Positions 40,441 to 40,474 of a stretch of DNA of 40,474 nucleotides are shown piece by piece (positions within the stretch are counted from its first letter, which is position 1; each line of letters starts with the position of its first letter). A program made the position numbers and the translations under genes. Below the pieces are notes generated by a model. It searched no databases. It was not told the DNA's origin and saw only the letters and a list, made by a program, of their open reading frames with translations. This stretch comes from JAKQHY01 sp034429475 (GTDB taxonomy: Bacteria > Chloroflexota > Anaerolineae > B4-G1 > SLSP01), in assembly GCA_034429475.1 (NCBI GenBank), contig DAOUGD010000220.1, forward strand, positions 1 to 40,474, in the 5' to 3' direction.

Positions 40441-40474
40441 TCACCTTGTCTCCCACTCTCCCCCTCTCCCCCTC

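Overview
The window looks like a chromosomal piece of a Chloroflexota bacterium, probably class Anaerolineae. This is inferred from protein style (an E. coli-length Lhr helicase, Pro/Thr-rich surface stalks, GT-C glycosyltransferases, GH99-like and GH36 glycosidases, a LysJ/ArgD-type aminotransferase, alpha2-type GlyRS) and from many short-unit palindromic repeats between and inside genes. No rRNA, tRNA, CRISPR array or complete transposase gene was found. The DNA is mostly GC-rich, with AT-richer islands at 4.3-5.6 kb and 6.5-7.2 kb.

Layout. (1) 1-4270, + strand: a tight cluster encoding a Cys-rich V4R-like protein, a flavin-reductase-fold protein, three GyrI-like small-molecule-binding proteins, a VOC protein and an Fpg/Nei-like protein that lacks key catalytic residues. 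It ends in a strong hairpin. (2) 4355-7215: a beta-propeller lipoprotein, an HNH nuclease with its coupled upstream partner, and an AT-rich membrane protein. (3) 7216-12219: the Lhr helicase, whose coding sequence carries four in-frame repeat-derived insertions. (4) 12455-14842: a GT-C glycosyltransferase behind five 11-bp direct repeats. (5) 25251-14852, - strand: aspS, a small membrane protein, GH36 alpha-galactosidase, a second GT-C protein, a cupin, a beta-glucuronidase with a C-terminal SCP2 domain, a small unknown protein and rhamnose isomerase. (6) 25454-28049, + strand: a cell-wall operon (lysozyme-like/M23-like protein, LysM protein, PH-domain membrane protein). (7) 28126-31421: a tail-anchored GH99-like protein on the - strand, then a VOC protein, two small membrane proteins and rpiB on the + strand. 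(8) 31560-33026: glyQS. (9) 36500-33097, - strand: a five-gene operon (LysE exporter, GNAT, MazG-VOC fusion, HAD, methyltransferase). (10) 39033-36540, - strand: overlapping genes for an NlpC/P60-like protein, a PIN toxin broken by a 152-bp mobile element, its antitoxin-like partner and a PD-(D/E)XK nuclease. (11) 40327-39155, - strand: an ArgD/LysJ aminotransferase.

Most notable points. The beta-glucuronidase-SCP2 fusion suggests an enzyme for hydrophobic (lipid- or steroid-like) glucuronides. The repeats that invade genes either add in-frame loops (Lhr, methyltransferase) or supply C-terminal codons (HAD, aminotransferase). The MITE-like insertion in the PIN gene has recognisable terminal repeats and an 8-bp target duplication, and removing it on paper restores an exact 145-residue protein. 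The first cluster resembles a small-molecule or genotoxin protection module. All functional statements come from reading motifs by eye; no database search was run.
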